A stretch of DNA of 28,165 nucleotides. It comes from DASPFV01 sp035620975. GTDB taxonomy: Bacteria > Acidobacteriota > Vicinamibacteria > Vicinamibacterales > 2-12-FULL-66-21. The DNA lies in assembly GCA_035620975.1 (NCBI GenBank), contig DASPFV010000005.1, forward strand, positions 1-28,165, in the 5' to 3' direction. The notes under the pieces are model-generated. The model made no database searches and was not told the DNA's origin. It saw only the letters and a list, made by a program, of their open reading frames with translations. The position numbers and the translations under genes were made by a program. The stretch's first letter is position 1. The number at the start of each line of letters is the position of its first letter. Below, piece by piece: positions 16,523 to 24,526 of this stretch.

Positions 16523-18901
16523 ATGACGATTGGGCAGACAGTCGGCCCGTACCGCGTGCTCGACAAGCTGGGCGAAGGCGGGATGGGCGAGGTCTACCGG
16601 GCGGAAGACGTGCGGCTCGGCCGGCCCGTCGCCCTCAAGTTCCTCCCCGCGGCGCTGAAGGCTGACCCTGAAAGCCGTGCGCGGCTGCTCACCGAGGCCA
16701 GAGCCGCCTCGCTGCTGCGCTCGCCCAATATCGCGGTGACCTACGACATCGGCGAGTACGCGGGGTCGGACTTCATCGTGATGGAGTACGTCGAAGGGGA
16801 GCTGCTGTCGTCGCGCGTCTCGAAAGGGCCGCTGCCGCTCCGTGAAGCCGTCGACGTCGGAGTCCAGGTCGCCGACGCCCTCGACGAAGCGCATTCCCGC
16901 GGCATCGTCCACCGCGACATCAAGAGCGGAAACCTGATCTGGACGAATCGCGGCCTCGTCAAAGTGCTCGACTTCGGGCTGGCGAAGTTCCTCCGGCTCG
17001 ATCCCGCGGCCGACGCGGCCGACATCACCCAGCCGCAGGTCACGATGGCTGGCATGGTTGTCGGCACCGTCTCCTACATGGCGCCGGAGCAGGCGCTCGG
17101 GCGGACGATCGACCATCGCGCCGATTTGTTCTCCCTGGGCGTCGTGCTCTTCGAGCTGGCGACTGGCCGGGTGCCGTTCACCGGCGGATCGCCGACCGAG
17201 ATCATCGATCGCATTCTCCACGAGGTACCGCCGGCGCCCTCCCGCTACAACACGCAGATCCCGGCGTCCTTCGATGCGGTCGTCGCCCGCGCGCTCGAGA
17301 AGTCGCCGACGTTTCGATACCAGTCCGCTCGCGAGCTGCACGGCGATCTGAGAGAAGTGGCCAGGGAGCTCGAAGGGCCGGCGCGCGCCGGCAGCGGCCG
17401 CCTGCCGGCCAGCGCGATCGTGCCCGTTCCTCCCGTCTCGAGCTCGGTCGCGGTCATGACGTTCGCGAACATCACGCGCGAGCCGGTGGACGACTGGATC
17501 GGCACAGGCATCGCCGAGACCGTCAGCTCCGACCTCAAGAACGTGCAGGGTCTCACGGTGATCGGACGCGCCCGGGTGTTCGACGCGCTGCGGAACCTCA
17601 GCTCGGACGTGCGGCTCGACGAATCGCTGGCCATCGACGTCGGACGTCGCCTCGGCGCCACCTGGGTGGTGGTCGGCGGCTTCCAGCGAATCGGCGAGCT
17701 CGTGCGGATCACCGCCAACTTCGTCGATGTCGGCACGGGCGAAGTGCGCCAGACGGTGAAGGTGGACGGCCGGATTGGCGACATCTTCGCGCTGCAGGAC
17801 AAGATCGTCTACGAGCTCAGCCGCGGCCTGAACCTGGCGCTCGAACGGACCGCCATTGCCGGAATCGAGCGCCGGGAGACCCGATCGGTGGAGGCTTACG
17901 AGAGCTACGCGCGGGGCATGATGAACCTGCGCCTCGCGACGCGGGACTCCATCGAACGCGCCATCGCGGCGTTCGAGGACGCGACGCGCCAGGACCCCGA
18001 GTACGCGATGGCGTGGGCGGCGCTCGGCGGAGCCTACGAGCTGAAGGGCTCCTTCCTCGCGCTCAAGGAGCTCGTGCTGAAGGGGGTCGAGATGGAGCGC
18101 CGCGCCCTGCAGCTCGATCCGACGCTGGCGGATGCGCACACGTGGCTGGGCGCCGGCCTCCTGAATCTCGGCCGCGTGGACGAAGCGATCCGCGCCATGG
18201 AGGAAGGGATTCGGCTCGAGCCGGAGAACGGCCAGACCTATCAGGGCCTCGCCCGCGCCTACTGGGTGGGCAAGGGAGACTTCGCGCGCGCGATTCCGGC
18301 ATTCGAGAAGTCCATCGAGCTCAATCCCGAGGCCGGCTACTCGTACCTCCAGCTCGGGCTGCTGCTGTCCTGGGAGGGGCGCTACGACGAGGCCGAGCGG
18401 ATCCTGAAGCGTTCGGTCGAGCTCCAGGAGCAGTACATCTCCGGCAACGCCGGCCTGCAGGTCGTCGGCGCGAACGCGCGCCTCGGGTACGTGTACTACC
18501 TGCAGGGACGGCACGACGACGCCATCCGGGAGTACGAGCGCGGGATGGCGTTCCTGGCGTCGAGCGATCATGCGCTCAAAGAGCGCACCAGCATCGAGAT
18601 GAACGTCAAGCTGGGCGCCGCCTACTTCCGGCTCGGCCGCCGCGAGGAGTCGGAGCGGTTCTTCGGGCGGGCGCTCAAGACGTTCGAGGCCCGGGTCGCG
18701 AAAGGGGCGGACGATCCGTTCACCCGCTATTACGTCGCCTGCGCGCTCGCGCTGAAGGGGGATACGGACCGGGCGCTCGATTCGCTGGAGCGCGTGGCCG
18801 CTGCGCTACCCGCGCTCACGGCCGCGCGGATCCAGCGTGATCCGGATCTGGAGAGCCTCCGCGGCGAGCCCCGTTTCGCCGCCCTCCAGAACAGAGCGTA
18901 G
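16523..18901 (+). CDS. Soluble Ser/Thr protein kinase with TolB/FlgO-like and TPR domains
   Basis: Hanks-type kinase of 792 residues. The kinase domain (about 8-280) has the glycine loop GEGGMGEVY (17-25), Lys39, the HRD catalytic loop His130-Asp132, DFG 150-152 and APE 187-189, all intact. Residues about 308-430 (SVAVMTFANITREPVDDWIGTG...) match the TolB/FlgO-like domain often fused to such kinases. Several tetratricopeptide repeats occupy about 435-760. No membrane helix separates kinase and sensor parts, unlike PknB, so it is cytoplasmic. This layout is very common in Acidobacteriota. GAGG stands shortly before the ATG. It follows the M61 gene after 198 bp with no terminator recognised. 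Targets and signal are unknown. Confidence 0.94.
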   Translation: MTIGQTVGPYRVLDKLGEGGMGEVYRAEDVRLGRPVALKFLPAALKADPESRARLLTEARAASLLRSPNIAVTYDIGEYAGSDFIVMEYVEGELLSSRVSKGPLPLREAVDVGVQVADALDEAHSRGIVHRDIKSGNLIWTNRGLVKVLDFGLAKFLRLDPAADAADITQPQVTMAGMVVGTVSYMAPEQALGRTIDHRADLFSLGVVLFELATGRVPFTGGSPTEIIDRILHEVPPAPSRYNTQIPASFDAVVARALEKSPTFRYQSARELHGDLREVARELEGPARAGSGRLPASAIVPVPPVSSSVAVMTFANITREPVDDWIGTGIAETVSSDLKNVQGLTVIGRARVFDALRNLSSDVRLDESLAIDVGRRLGATWVVVGGFQRIGELVRITANFVDVGTGEVRQTVKVDGRIGDIFALQDKIVYELSRGLNLALERTAIAGIERRETRSVEAYESYARGMMNLRLATRDSIERAIAAFEDATRQDPEYAMAWAALGGAYELKGSFLALKELVLKGVEMERRALQLDPTLADAHTWLGAGLLNLGRVDEAIRAMEEGIRLEPENGQTYQGLARAYWVGKGDFARAIPAFEKSIELNPEAGYSYLQLGLLLSWEGRYDEAERILKRSVELQEQYISGNAGLQVVGANARLGYVYYLQGRHDDAIREYERGMAFLASSDHALKERTSIEMNVKLGAAYFRLGRREESERFFGRALKTFEARVAKGADDPFTRYYVACALALKGDTDRALDSLERVAAALPALTAARIQRDPDLESLRGEPRFAALQNRA

Positions 18902-19036
18902 CGAAGCCCCGGGCTGGTGGCGCTGAACCTGGGTTTCGATTTCCCACATCTCAATTCCCACTCAGGGTACGCTCCTGGCATCCTGCTGGAGCCTGAGCCC
19001 GGCTCTCAGGCCGGAGAGTTCGGCGCCGGAGGCCGC

Positions 19037-19936
19037 ATGTACGACGTCGTCATCGTGGGTGCCGGGCCGGCGGGCCTCAGCGCCGCCCTCATGCTCGGCC
19101 GATGCCGCCGGTCCGTGCTCGTGTGCGACACGGGCCGGCCGCGCAACGCGGCCTCGCGGGCGCTCCACGGCTTTCTCACGCGCGACGGCATTCCGCCCGC
19201 AGACCTGCTGGCGCTCGCGCGCGCCGAGCTCACGCGCTACGGGAGCGTCGAGCTCCGATCGGTCGAGGTCACTGACGCCACGTGCGAGGAGGACGGGCGG
19301 TTTCGCGTGACGCTCGCGACGGGCGATCACGTCCGGTCGCGCAAGCTCCTCCTGGCGACCGGCGTCGTCGACCGGTTGCCTCCCATTTCCGGTTTCGCGG
19401 ATCTGTACGGGCGCAGCGTCTTTCACTGCCCCTACTGCGACGGCTGGGAGGTGCGCGACGCACCGCTGGCGGTCTACGGGCGCGGCGCGCGGGGACTCGG
19501 GCTGTCGCTGGAGCTCCTCGCGTGGAGCCGCGACGTCGTGCTGTGCACCGACGGGGCGTCCGAGATCGAGAAGGACGGCCGCGCACGGCTGACACGGCAT
19601 GGCATCCCGATCCGCGAGGCCGCCGTGGCACGTCTGGAGGGGGAGGATGGCGTCCTGCGGCACATCGTGTTCGAGGATGGCGAGCGGCTCGCGCGGCGGG
19701 CGCTCTTCTTCACGACCGGCCAGTATCAGCGCTCGGATCTCTCGGACCGCCTCGGCTGCGAATTCAACGACAAGGGCACCGTTCGCACCGGCAAGTACGA
19801 GACGACGCATGTGCCCGGACTGTTCGTGGCCGGCGACGCATCCCGGGCCGTGCAGTGGGTCGTGGTGGCCGCCGCGGAAGGCGCCGAGGCCGCTTTCGCC
19901 ATCAACTCCGATCTGCTCCGGGAGGACCTCGGCTAG
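19037..19936 (+). CDS. Thioredoxin-reductase-like FAD/NAD(P) oxidoreductase with CPYC centre
   Basis: Flavoprotein disulphide reductase of 299 residues. FAD binding is shown by VIVGAGPAGLSAA (5-17) and VAGDAS (264-269). The redox-active pair is Cys131-Pro-Tyr-Cys134 (FHCPYCDGWE), where classical thioredoxin reductase has CAxC. The NAD(P) loop reads YGRGARGLG (147-155), a diverged form of GxGxxA/G, so cofactor use is uncertain. I start at ATG 19037 because GGAGG lies 5 bp upstream; the open frame before it is not conserved-looking. The GRPRNAASRALHGFLTRDG stretch marks a widespread subfamily of unknown partner. It may reduce a small thiol, a thioredoxin-like protein or a disulphide natural product. 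No thioredoxin gene is adjacent. Confidence 0.9.
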   Translation: MYDVVIVGAGPAGLSAALMLGRCRRSVLVCDTGRPRNAASRALHGFLTRDGIPPADLLALARAELTRYGSVELRSVEVTDATCEEDGRFRVTLATGDHVRSRKLLLATGVVDRLPPISGFADLYGRSVFHCPYCDGWEVRDAPLAVYGRGARGLGLSLELLAWSRDVVLCTDGASEIEKDGRARLTRHGIPIREAAVARLEGEDGVLRHIVFEDGERLARRALFFTTGQYQRSDLSDRLGCEFNDKGTVRTGKYETTHVPGLFVAGDASRAVQWVVVAAAEGAEAAFAINSDLLREDLG

Positions 19937-19997
19937 CCTGACCCTGGCCCGACGGCCAGCCCCCGCCATTGGCTGGGAGCGCCGCGTGGCCATCGAT

Positions 19998-20009
19998 TGG
20001 ACCGGTCCA
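19998..20009. promoter_or_regulatory. TGGACCGGTCCA palindrome upstream of the MocR regulator
   Basis: A perfect 12-bp inverted repeat lies 201 bp upstream of the MocR gene. A second one, CCAAT-GGATG-ATTGG, lies at 20062-20076. MocR regulators usually bind repeats near their own gene, so these are candidate autoregulatory sites; the link is inference. Confidence 0.35.
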
Positions 20010-20209
20010 TTCCTGGCTCCTGTCACGCATTTCATCCCAGAACTTGCAGGTCTCCTGACGACCAATGGATGATTGGCCTCTCACGGCCCTGTCCATCGCG
20101 CAGAGACTCTGCAGCGCGGGATCGAGAGAACGGCGATCGGGATCAGTCGCGGCTCCCGGGTCCCGGGTCGTGGCCGGTCCGGGATCCTTTCGCCTGCCCG
20201 GGAGGAGGC

Positions 20210-21685
20210 ATGATGCAGCAGATCGAACGGCAGTTCGTCCGGACGTCCCGGCCGCTCTACGGGCATCTGGTGGCGCTGCTCGAAGGCGCGATTGCGCGGG
20301 GCGAACTGCCCTCGGGCGCGCGCGTGCCGCCCGAGCGCGAGCTCGCGCAGCGCCTGCGGATCAGCCGGACGACGGTGGTGAGCGCTTACCGCGAGCTCGA
20401 GTCGCGAGGGCTGCTGCGAGGCTATGTCGGGCGCGGCACGTTCGTGTGCGCGGCCCCGGACCCCGACGGGACCCCATTCGCCTGGCGCGGCAAGATCGCC
20501 TCGGCTGCGCTCCGCTCGAGCGACTCCACGCTGCGGGACGCGCTGCGGTACTCGTCGGACGCCCGCATCCTCTCGCTGGCCGCGGGCGAGCCGGCCATCG
20601 ACTGCTTTCCCACGACGGCCTTCCAGCAGGCCGTCGACGCCGTGCTGAAGCGCGATGCGCGCGCGGTCTGGCGCCACGGCCCCACCGAGGGCCAGCCCGT
20701 GCTGCGCGACGCGATCGGCGAGCGATACGGAGTGCCGCCGGAAAGCGTGCTCGTGCTCGCGGGCGCCCAGCAGGGGCTCGATCTGCTGGCGCGCTGCCTG
20801 GTCGATCCCGGCGACGCCGTGATCATTGATCGGCCCGGCTACCTCGGGGCCATTCAGTCCTTCCGAGCCGCCGGGGCGAAGCTGATCGGGTGGGATGTCG
20901 CGGCGGCCGACGTCGACGAGCTCGAGGACCTGCTCGTGCGATACCGGCCCAAGCTGATTTACACGAACCCGACGTTCCAGAATCCGACCGGCGTCTCCAT
21001 GCCGATCCGGACCCGCCGCGAGCTGCTGCGGCTGGCGGAGCGCTATCGCGTGCCCATCGTGGAAGACGCGACCTATTGCGACCTGTACTTCTCGGAGCCG
21101 CCGCCCCCGTCGCTGCGCGAGATCGACGCGCAGAATCTGGTGATCCACCTCAACAGCTTCTCGAAGGTGCTGGCGCCGGGGCTGCGGCTCGGCTGGCTGT
21201 CGGCGGCGCCGTCGATTATCGACCAGATCGCGATCATGAAGCAGCGTCTCGATCCGCATACCCAGAACCTCGTGCAATTCGCGATGGCGCGGCTGATCCG
21301 CGACGGCTATCTGGACGTGCACCTGCGACAGCTCCGCGCCGAGCACGCGCGGCGCTGCTCGATGATGCTCGGCGCCCTCCAGCGCCACGTGCCGTCCGGC
21401 GCGCTGCGGTTCGCACGGCCGCAGGGCGGGCTGTACCTGTGGTGCCGGGTGGGGGGCGGGATCAGCTCGCGCGCGCTGCTCGATCGCGCCGTCAACGCGG
21501 GCGTCGCGTTCGTGGCCGGGCAGGCGTTCTACCCCGATCCGGCCGGCGACGCGGAGCTGCGCCTGTGCTTCTCGAGCGTGCTGCCCGCGGCCGTGGACGA
21601 GGCTGTCAAGCGGCTGGCCGGCGCGCTGGTGGAGACCGCCCGGACCGGCACGCGCGAGCGGCGGACGCTGATGCCGATTGCGTGA
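20210..21685 (+). CDS. MocR-family regulator (GntR winged helix fused to PLP aminotransferase-like domain)
   Basis: Transcription factor of 491 residues. A GntR-type winged helix-turn-helix spans about 10-80 (PPERELAQRLRISRTTVVSA). After a linker, a fold-type I aminotransferase-like domain fills 115-475. PLP-binding features are intact: Asn258-Pro259 (NPTFQNPTG), Asp286, the Schiff-base Lys319 (NSFSKVLAPGLRLGW) and Arg326. Known relatives (GabR, PdxR, TauR) sense an amine or a vitamer through PLP. GGAGGAGG precedes two adjacent ATGs; the second (20213) has the better spacing. The frame extends upstream but without sense. The target genes are not evident; the flavoprotein upstream and the ligase cluster downstream are both possible. 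A true aminotransferase is less likely given the DNA-binding domain. Confidence 0.93.
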   Translation: MMQQIERQFVRTSRPLYGHLVALLEGAIARGELPSGARVPPERELAQRLRISRTTVVSAYRELESRGLLRGYVGRGTFVCAAPDPDGTPFAWRGKIASAALRSSDSTLRDALRYSSDARILSLAAGEPAIDCFPTTAFQQAVDAVLKRDARAVWRHGPTEGQPVLRDAIGERYGVPPESVLVLAGAQQGLDLLARCLVDPGDAVIIDRPGYLGAIQSFRAAGAKLIGWDVAAADVDELEDLLVRYRPKLIYTNPTFQNPTGVSMPIRTRRELLRLAERYRVPIVEDATYCDLYFSEPPPPSLREIDAQNLVIHLNSFSKVLAPGLRLGWLSAAPSIIDQIAIMKQRLDPHTQNLVQFAMARLIRDGYLDVHLRQLRAEHARRCSMMLGALQRHVPSGALRFARPQGGLYLWCRVGGGISSRALLDRAVNAGVAFVAGQAFYPDPAGDAELRLCFSSVLPAAVDEAVKRLAGALVETARTGTRERRTLMPIA

Positions 21686-22064
21686 TCTCGATGGTCCCCG
21701 GCTGCGCGGACGGGCGCGTCGTGACGGTCGCTCACGATGGGACGGAGGTCCGCTGACACGAAGAAGAGACCAGGGCTGATAAGGAAATCACCGTGTCCTC
21801 CTTCGTGCCATCGTCTCTTCGTGTCATCGGGCCAGCCGTCGGCGCGGGCAGTGCACGTACCGAGGGTCGCTCACGATGATCACCCAAGGGCTCGCGGCGG
21901 CGGAACGATCACGTCCGGCGCGAGCTTCCATTGCGGATCGATCGTCAATCTGATCCGCGGTCCCCCGGTCCCGCAATCATCAATCCGCGAATCCTTCAAT
22001 CCCCAGTTCATTCGCCAATCTGCGCTCGGCACTCGGCAGTTGCCAGTCGTCGTATCATTGCCCC
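21686..22064. other. 379-bp intergenic region with repeats
   Basis: No coding potential convinced me here. The region holds a 14-bp direct repeat, GGTCGCTCACGATG, at 21726-21739 and 21865-21878. Between the copies is an imperfect inverted repeat (21754-21770 with 21813-21826) of CACGAAGA type. The last 90 bp is less GC-rich, with words such as CAATCATCAATCCGCG and CGGCACTCGGCAGTTGCC. A TATCAT hexamer (22053-22058) ends 6 bp before the next GTG and may be its -10 box. Confidence 0.6.
21754..21826. repeat. Imperfect inverted repeat bracketed by 14-bp direct repeats
   Basis: TGACACGAAGAAGAGAC on the left can pair with GTCTCTTCGTGTCA on the right except for a 3-base insertion. The interior contains CCGTGTCCTCCTTCGTG, a related word. 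The 14-bp direct repeats outside (21726 and 21865) make this look like a small inserted element or a REP-like unit. It encodes nothing. Confidence 0.6.
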
Positions 22065-23183
22065 GTGCATCGCTTCACGCTCGGCGTCGAAGAGGAGTTC
22101 CAGATCGTCGATCCCCGCACGTGGGAGCTCCGATCGCACGTGTCCGAGCTGCTCGCCTCGAGCGTGCCCATCCTGGGCGATCAGATCAAGCGGGAGCTCC
22201 ACCAGTCGATCGTCGAGGTGGGCACGCGCATCTGCGCGGACGTCTCCGAGCTCCGCCGCGAGATCTTCCGCATCCGGCGCGAGCTGTCGGCCGCGGCCGA
22301 GCGCGTCGGCCTGGCCGTGGCCGCCGCCGGAACCCACCCGTTCTCGCACTGGGAGAACCAGACTCTGTCCCCGGGCGTGCGCTACGACAGCATCGTCGAG
22401 GAGCTGCAGCAGCTCGCGCGTTCGCTCCTGATTTTCGGGCTGCACGTGCACGTGGCGGTCCCCGACCGGCACTCCATGATCGACCTCATGAACGAGGTCC
22501 GTTACTTCCTGCCGCACCTGCTGGCGCTGTCGACCAGCTCCCCCTTCTGGATGGGGAAGGACACCGGGCTGAAATCGTACCGGACGACCGTGTTCCGGCG
22601 CTTCCCGCGGACGGGCGTGCCCGACCGCTACGACTCGTGGAGCGAGTACGAGAACTACGTCAACCTGCTCGTGACGCTCAACTGCATCGACGACGCGAAG
22701 AAGATCTGGTGGGACGTGCGGCCGCACCCGACCTTCGGGACGCTCGAGTTCCGCGTGTGCGACGTGCCGACCCGTCCCGAGACCGCCGTGATGCTCGGCG
22801 CGCTGGTGCAGGCGATCATCGTGAAGCTGCACCGTCTCCGCGGCCGTAATCTCGGCTTCCGCCTGTATCGGCGCGCGTTGATCGAGGAGAACAAGTGGCG
22901 CGCGGCGCGCTACGGCCTCGAGGGCAAGCTGATCGACTTCGGCAAGCGCGCGGAGGTGCCCATGCGCGATCTCGCGCTCGAACTCCTGGAGTTCATCGAC
23001 GACGTGGTCGACGAGCTGGGCAGCCGGAAGGAGGTGGAGTACGTCCATACGGTGCTGGCAGAAGGGACGAGTGCGGATCGGCAGCTCGCCGTGTTCCGGC
23101 GCACCCGCGACCTGAAAGCGGTGGTGCAGCACGTCGTGGACGAGACGCGGGCCGGCGTCGAGCGCGAAGGAGCAGCCAGGTGA
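22065..23183 (+). CDS. YbdK/GCS2-type carboxylate-amine ligase
   Basis: ATP-dependent ligase of the glutamate-cysteine ligase 2 family, joining a carboxylate (often glutamate through its gamma group) to an amine. It has 372 residues, the same length as E. coli YbdK. Visible family motifs: LGVEEEFQIVDP (6-17) with acidic metal ligands Glu9 to Glu11, AAGTHPFSHW (87-96), FGLHVHVAVPD (124-134) and DVRPHPTFGTLEFRVCD (217-233). All are intact, so it is likely active. The start is GTG without a Shine-Dalgarno; TATCAT ends 6 bp upstream. Its stop overlaps the start of the ATP-grasp gene by 4 bp (GTGA), so the two are coupled. The true substrates are unknown; glutathione synthesis proper is only one option. 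Confidence 0.93.
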   Translation: MHRFTLGVEEEFQIVDPRTWELRSHVSELLASSVPILGDQIKRELHQSIVEVGTRICADVSELRREIFRIRRELSAAAERVGLAVAAAGTHPFSHWENQTLSPGVRYDSIVEELQQLARSLLIFGLHVHVAVPDRHSMIDLMNEVRYFLPHLLALSTSSPFWMGKDTGLKSYRTTVFRRFPRTGVPDRYDSWSEYENYVNLLVTLNCIDDAKKIWWDVRPHPTFGTLEFRVCDVPTRPETAVMLGALVQAIIVKLHRLRGRNLGFRLYRRALIEENKWRAARYGLEGKLIDFGKRAEVPMRDLALELLEFIDDVVDELGSRKEVEYVHTVLAEGTSADRQLAVFRRTRDLKAVVQHVVDETRAGVEREGAAR

Positions 23184-24172
23184 GCGGCACGGAGTCGGGG
23201 CGCATCCAGGTGGGCCTGCTCTGCGGGCGAGAGTACAGCTTTCCGCCGGCGTTCATCGAGCGGGTCAACCAGATCGGCGCCCCGCACGGGATCACCGCCG
23301 CCATGGTGCAGTTCGGCGGAACGCGGATGAACGAGCCCGCGCGCTACCGCGTCATCGTCGATCGGATCTCGCACGAGGTCGACTACTACCGCGGGGCGCT
23401 GAAGCACGCCGTGCTCCAGGGCACCTACGTCATCAACAACCCGTTCTGGTGGACCGCCGACGACAAGTACTTCAATTACTCGGTGATGGCGAAGCTCGGC
23501 GTCGCGATCCCGCGGACCGTGCTGCTGCCGCAGAAGGCGTACCCGGCCGACATCGATCTCACGCCCGACTCGCTCCGCAACCTGGTCTACCCGATCGACT
23601 GGGATGCGCTGCTCGACTACGTCGGCCGGCCCGCCATCCTCAAGCCGTACTCCGGCGGGGGCTGGAGGCACGTCTACAAGGTCCGCGATCGGCACGAGCT
23701 GCTGGAGGCGTACGACCGCACGGCGCCCTACTGCATGACGCTGCAGCAGTTCATCGATTTCGAGCAGTACGTGCGGTGCTTCACCTTCGGGAAGACGGAC
23801 ATCACGCCCGTCGCCTACGACCCCGGCGAGCGCCGCTACCTCGTCGAGCACGAGTATCTCTCGCCCGAGCTCGGCGCGCGGATCGTCCGTGACGCGCAGA
23901 CGATCAATCTCGCGCTCGGCTACGAGATGAACACCATCGAGTTCGCCATCCAGGACGGCGTGCCGTACGCGATCGACTTCCTGAACCCCGCCCCCGATTT
24001 CGAGCGCGATCGCATCACCGCGTTCTACTTCTCCCACGTGGTCGACAAGATGGCGGGCCTCGTGATCGACCGTGCCCTCCATGGCCACCCCGCCCAATTC
24101 TGGCCGCGCTGGGAAGAAATGCTGGGCATCGGCCCGGCGACGGGCTTTACCGGCGCGCCCGGGCTGATCTGA
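23180..24172 (+). CDS. ATP-grasp ligase coupled to the carboxylate-amine ligase
   Basis: Predicted ATP-dependent carboxylate-amine ligase of 330 residues. A pre-ATP-grasp domain (10-110, VGLLCGREYSFPPAF) leads to the ATP-grasp part. Lys155 in AILKPYSGGGWRHV (152-165) supplies the nucleotide lysine and glycine-rich loop. Glu254 (NTIEFAIQDG) and Asp266 and Asn269 (AIDFLNPAPD) are the expected magnesium ligands. INNPFWWTADDKYFNY (85-100) is a distinctive segment that positions the ATP-grasp N-lobe. The start is GTG 23180 with AAGGAG 7 nt upstream, and it overlaps the previous stop by 4 bp. It may extend the product of the first ligase by one more amide bond. I cannot assign a named enzyme. Confidence 0.88.
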   Translation: MSGTESGRIQVGLLCGREYSFPPAFIERVNQIGAPHGITAAMVQFGGTRMNEPARYRVIVDRISHEVDYYRGALKHAVLQGTYVINNPFWWTADDKYFNYSVMAKLGVAIPRTVLLPQKAYPADIDLTPDSLRNLVYPIDWDALLDYVGRPAILKPYSGGGWRHVYKVRDRHELLEAYDRTAPYCMTLQQFIDFEQYVRCFTFGKTDITPVAYDPGERRYLVEHEYLSPELGARIVRDAQTINLALGYEMNTIEFAIQDGVPYAIDFLNPAPDFERDRITAFYFSHVVDKMAGLVIDRALHGHPAQFWPRWEEMLGIGPATGFTGAPGLI

Positions 24173-24241
24173 ACGGGATCGAGTCCCGGCCGTCGGCTCC
24201 GGCGACCGCGTGTCGCGGAGGGTCCGCGTCTCGGTTACGAG

Positions 24242-24267
24242 CCACCGCGGCTACGCCGCGCCGGTGG
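24242..24267. terminator. GC-rich hairpin downstream of the first ATP-grasp gene
   Basis: CCACCG (24242-24247) pairs with CGGTGG (24262-24267), and CGGC (24248-24251) with GCCG (24255-24258) around a TAC loop, with a 3-base bulge. This gives about ten base pairs 70 bp after the stop. There is no T-run, so it may be a weak terminator, an RNA-stabilising structure or a REP-like unit. Confidence 0.35.
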
Positions 24268-24398
24268 TCGCGTGAGCACGAACTCCGGATCAGTGTGATC
24301 ACACGACGGCCCGCCGGAGGGTCGCAGGAACTTTCTGCGCGGTCATTTTCTTCACCGGAACGTAGCCAGAACCCGCATGAGCTCCCCCATCCGTGTCC

Positions 24399-24476
24399 GT
24401 CCGTGTTTTTCCGTGGCCGGATTCATCCGTGTTTTTCCGTGGCCAGATTGATCCGTGTTCTTCCGTGGCGCCCCGT
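24399..24476. repeat. Tandem array of three 26-bp units
   Basis: Three contiguous 26-bp copies begin at 24399, 24425 and 24451. The first two differ at few positions; the third diverges in its last bases. The core is TCCGTGTTTTTCCGTGGCC. A partial unit (ATCCGTGTCC) lies just before. Words of this type are known to me as dispersed intergenic repeats in Acidobacteriota and similar genomes. Confidence 0.85.
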
Positions 24477-24526
24477 TCGCCCGCCGCGACGTTGTCAGCA
24501 TCTCTCGGTGGCGGTAATCTCTGTGT

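Larger units (their letters stand above)
24173..24526. other. 354-bp gap with hairpin and tandem repeats
   Basis: No gene is seen. From left to right it contains a GC-rich hairpin (24242-24267) and a 26-bp tandem array (24399-24476), followed by a short unremarkable stretch up to the GTG of the second ATP-grasp gene. No good promoter stands out. Confidence 0.6.

Noticed and set aside
16382..18571. Open frame of 729 codons antisense to the kinase gene, and similar ones opposite coxA and actB
   Set aside because: Same compositional artefact; no domain, no ribosome-binding site, and the opposite strand carries a clear gene.
24399..24476. CRISPR array
   Set aside because: The three units are contiguous without unique spacers, and no cas genes are near.
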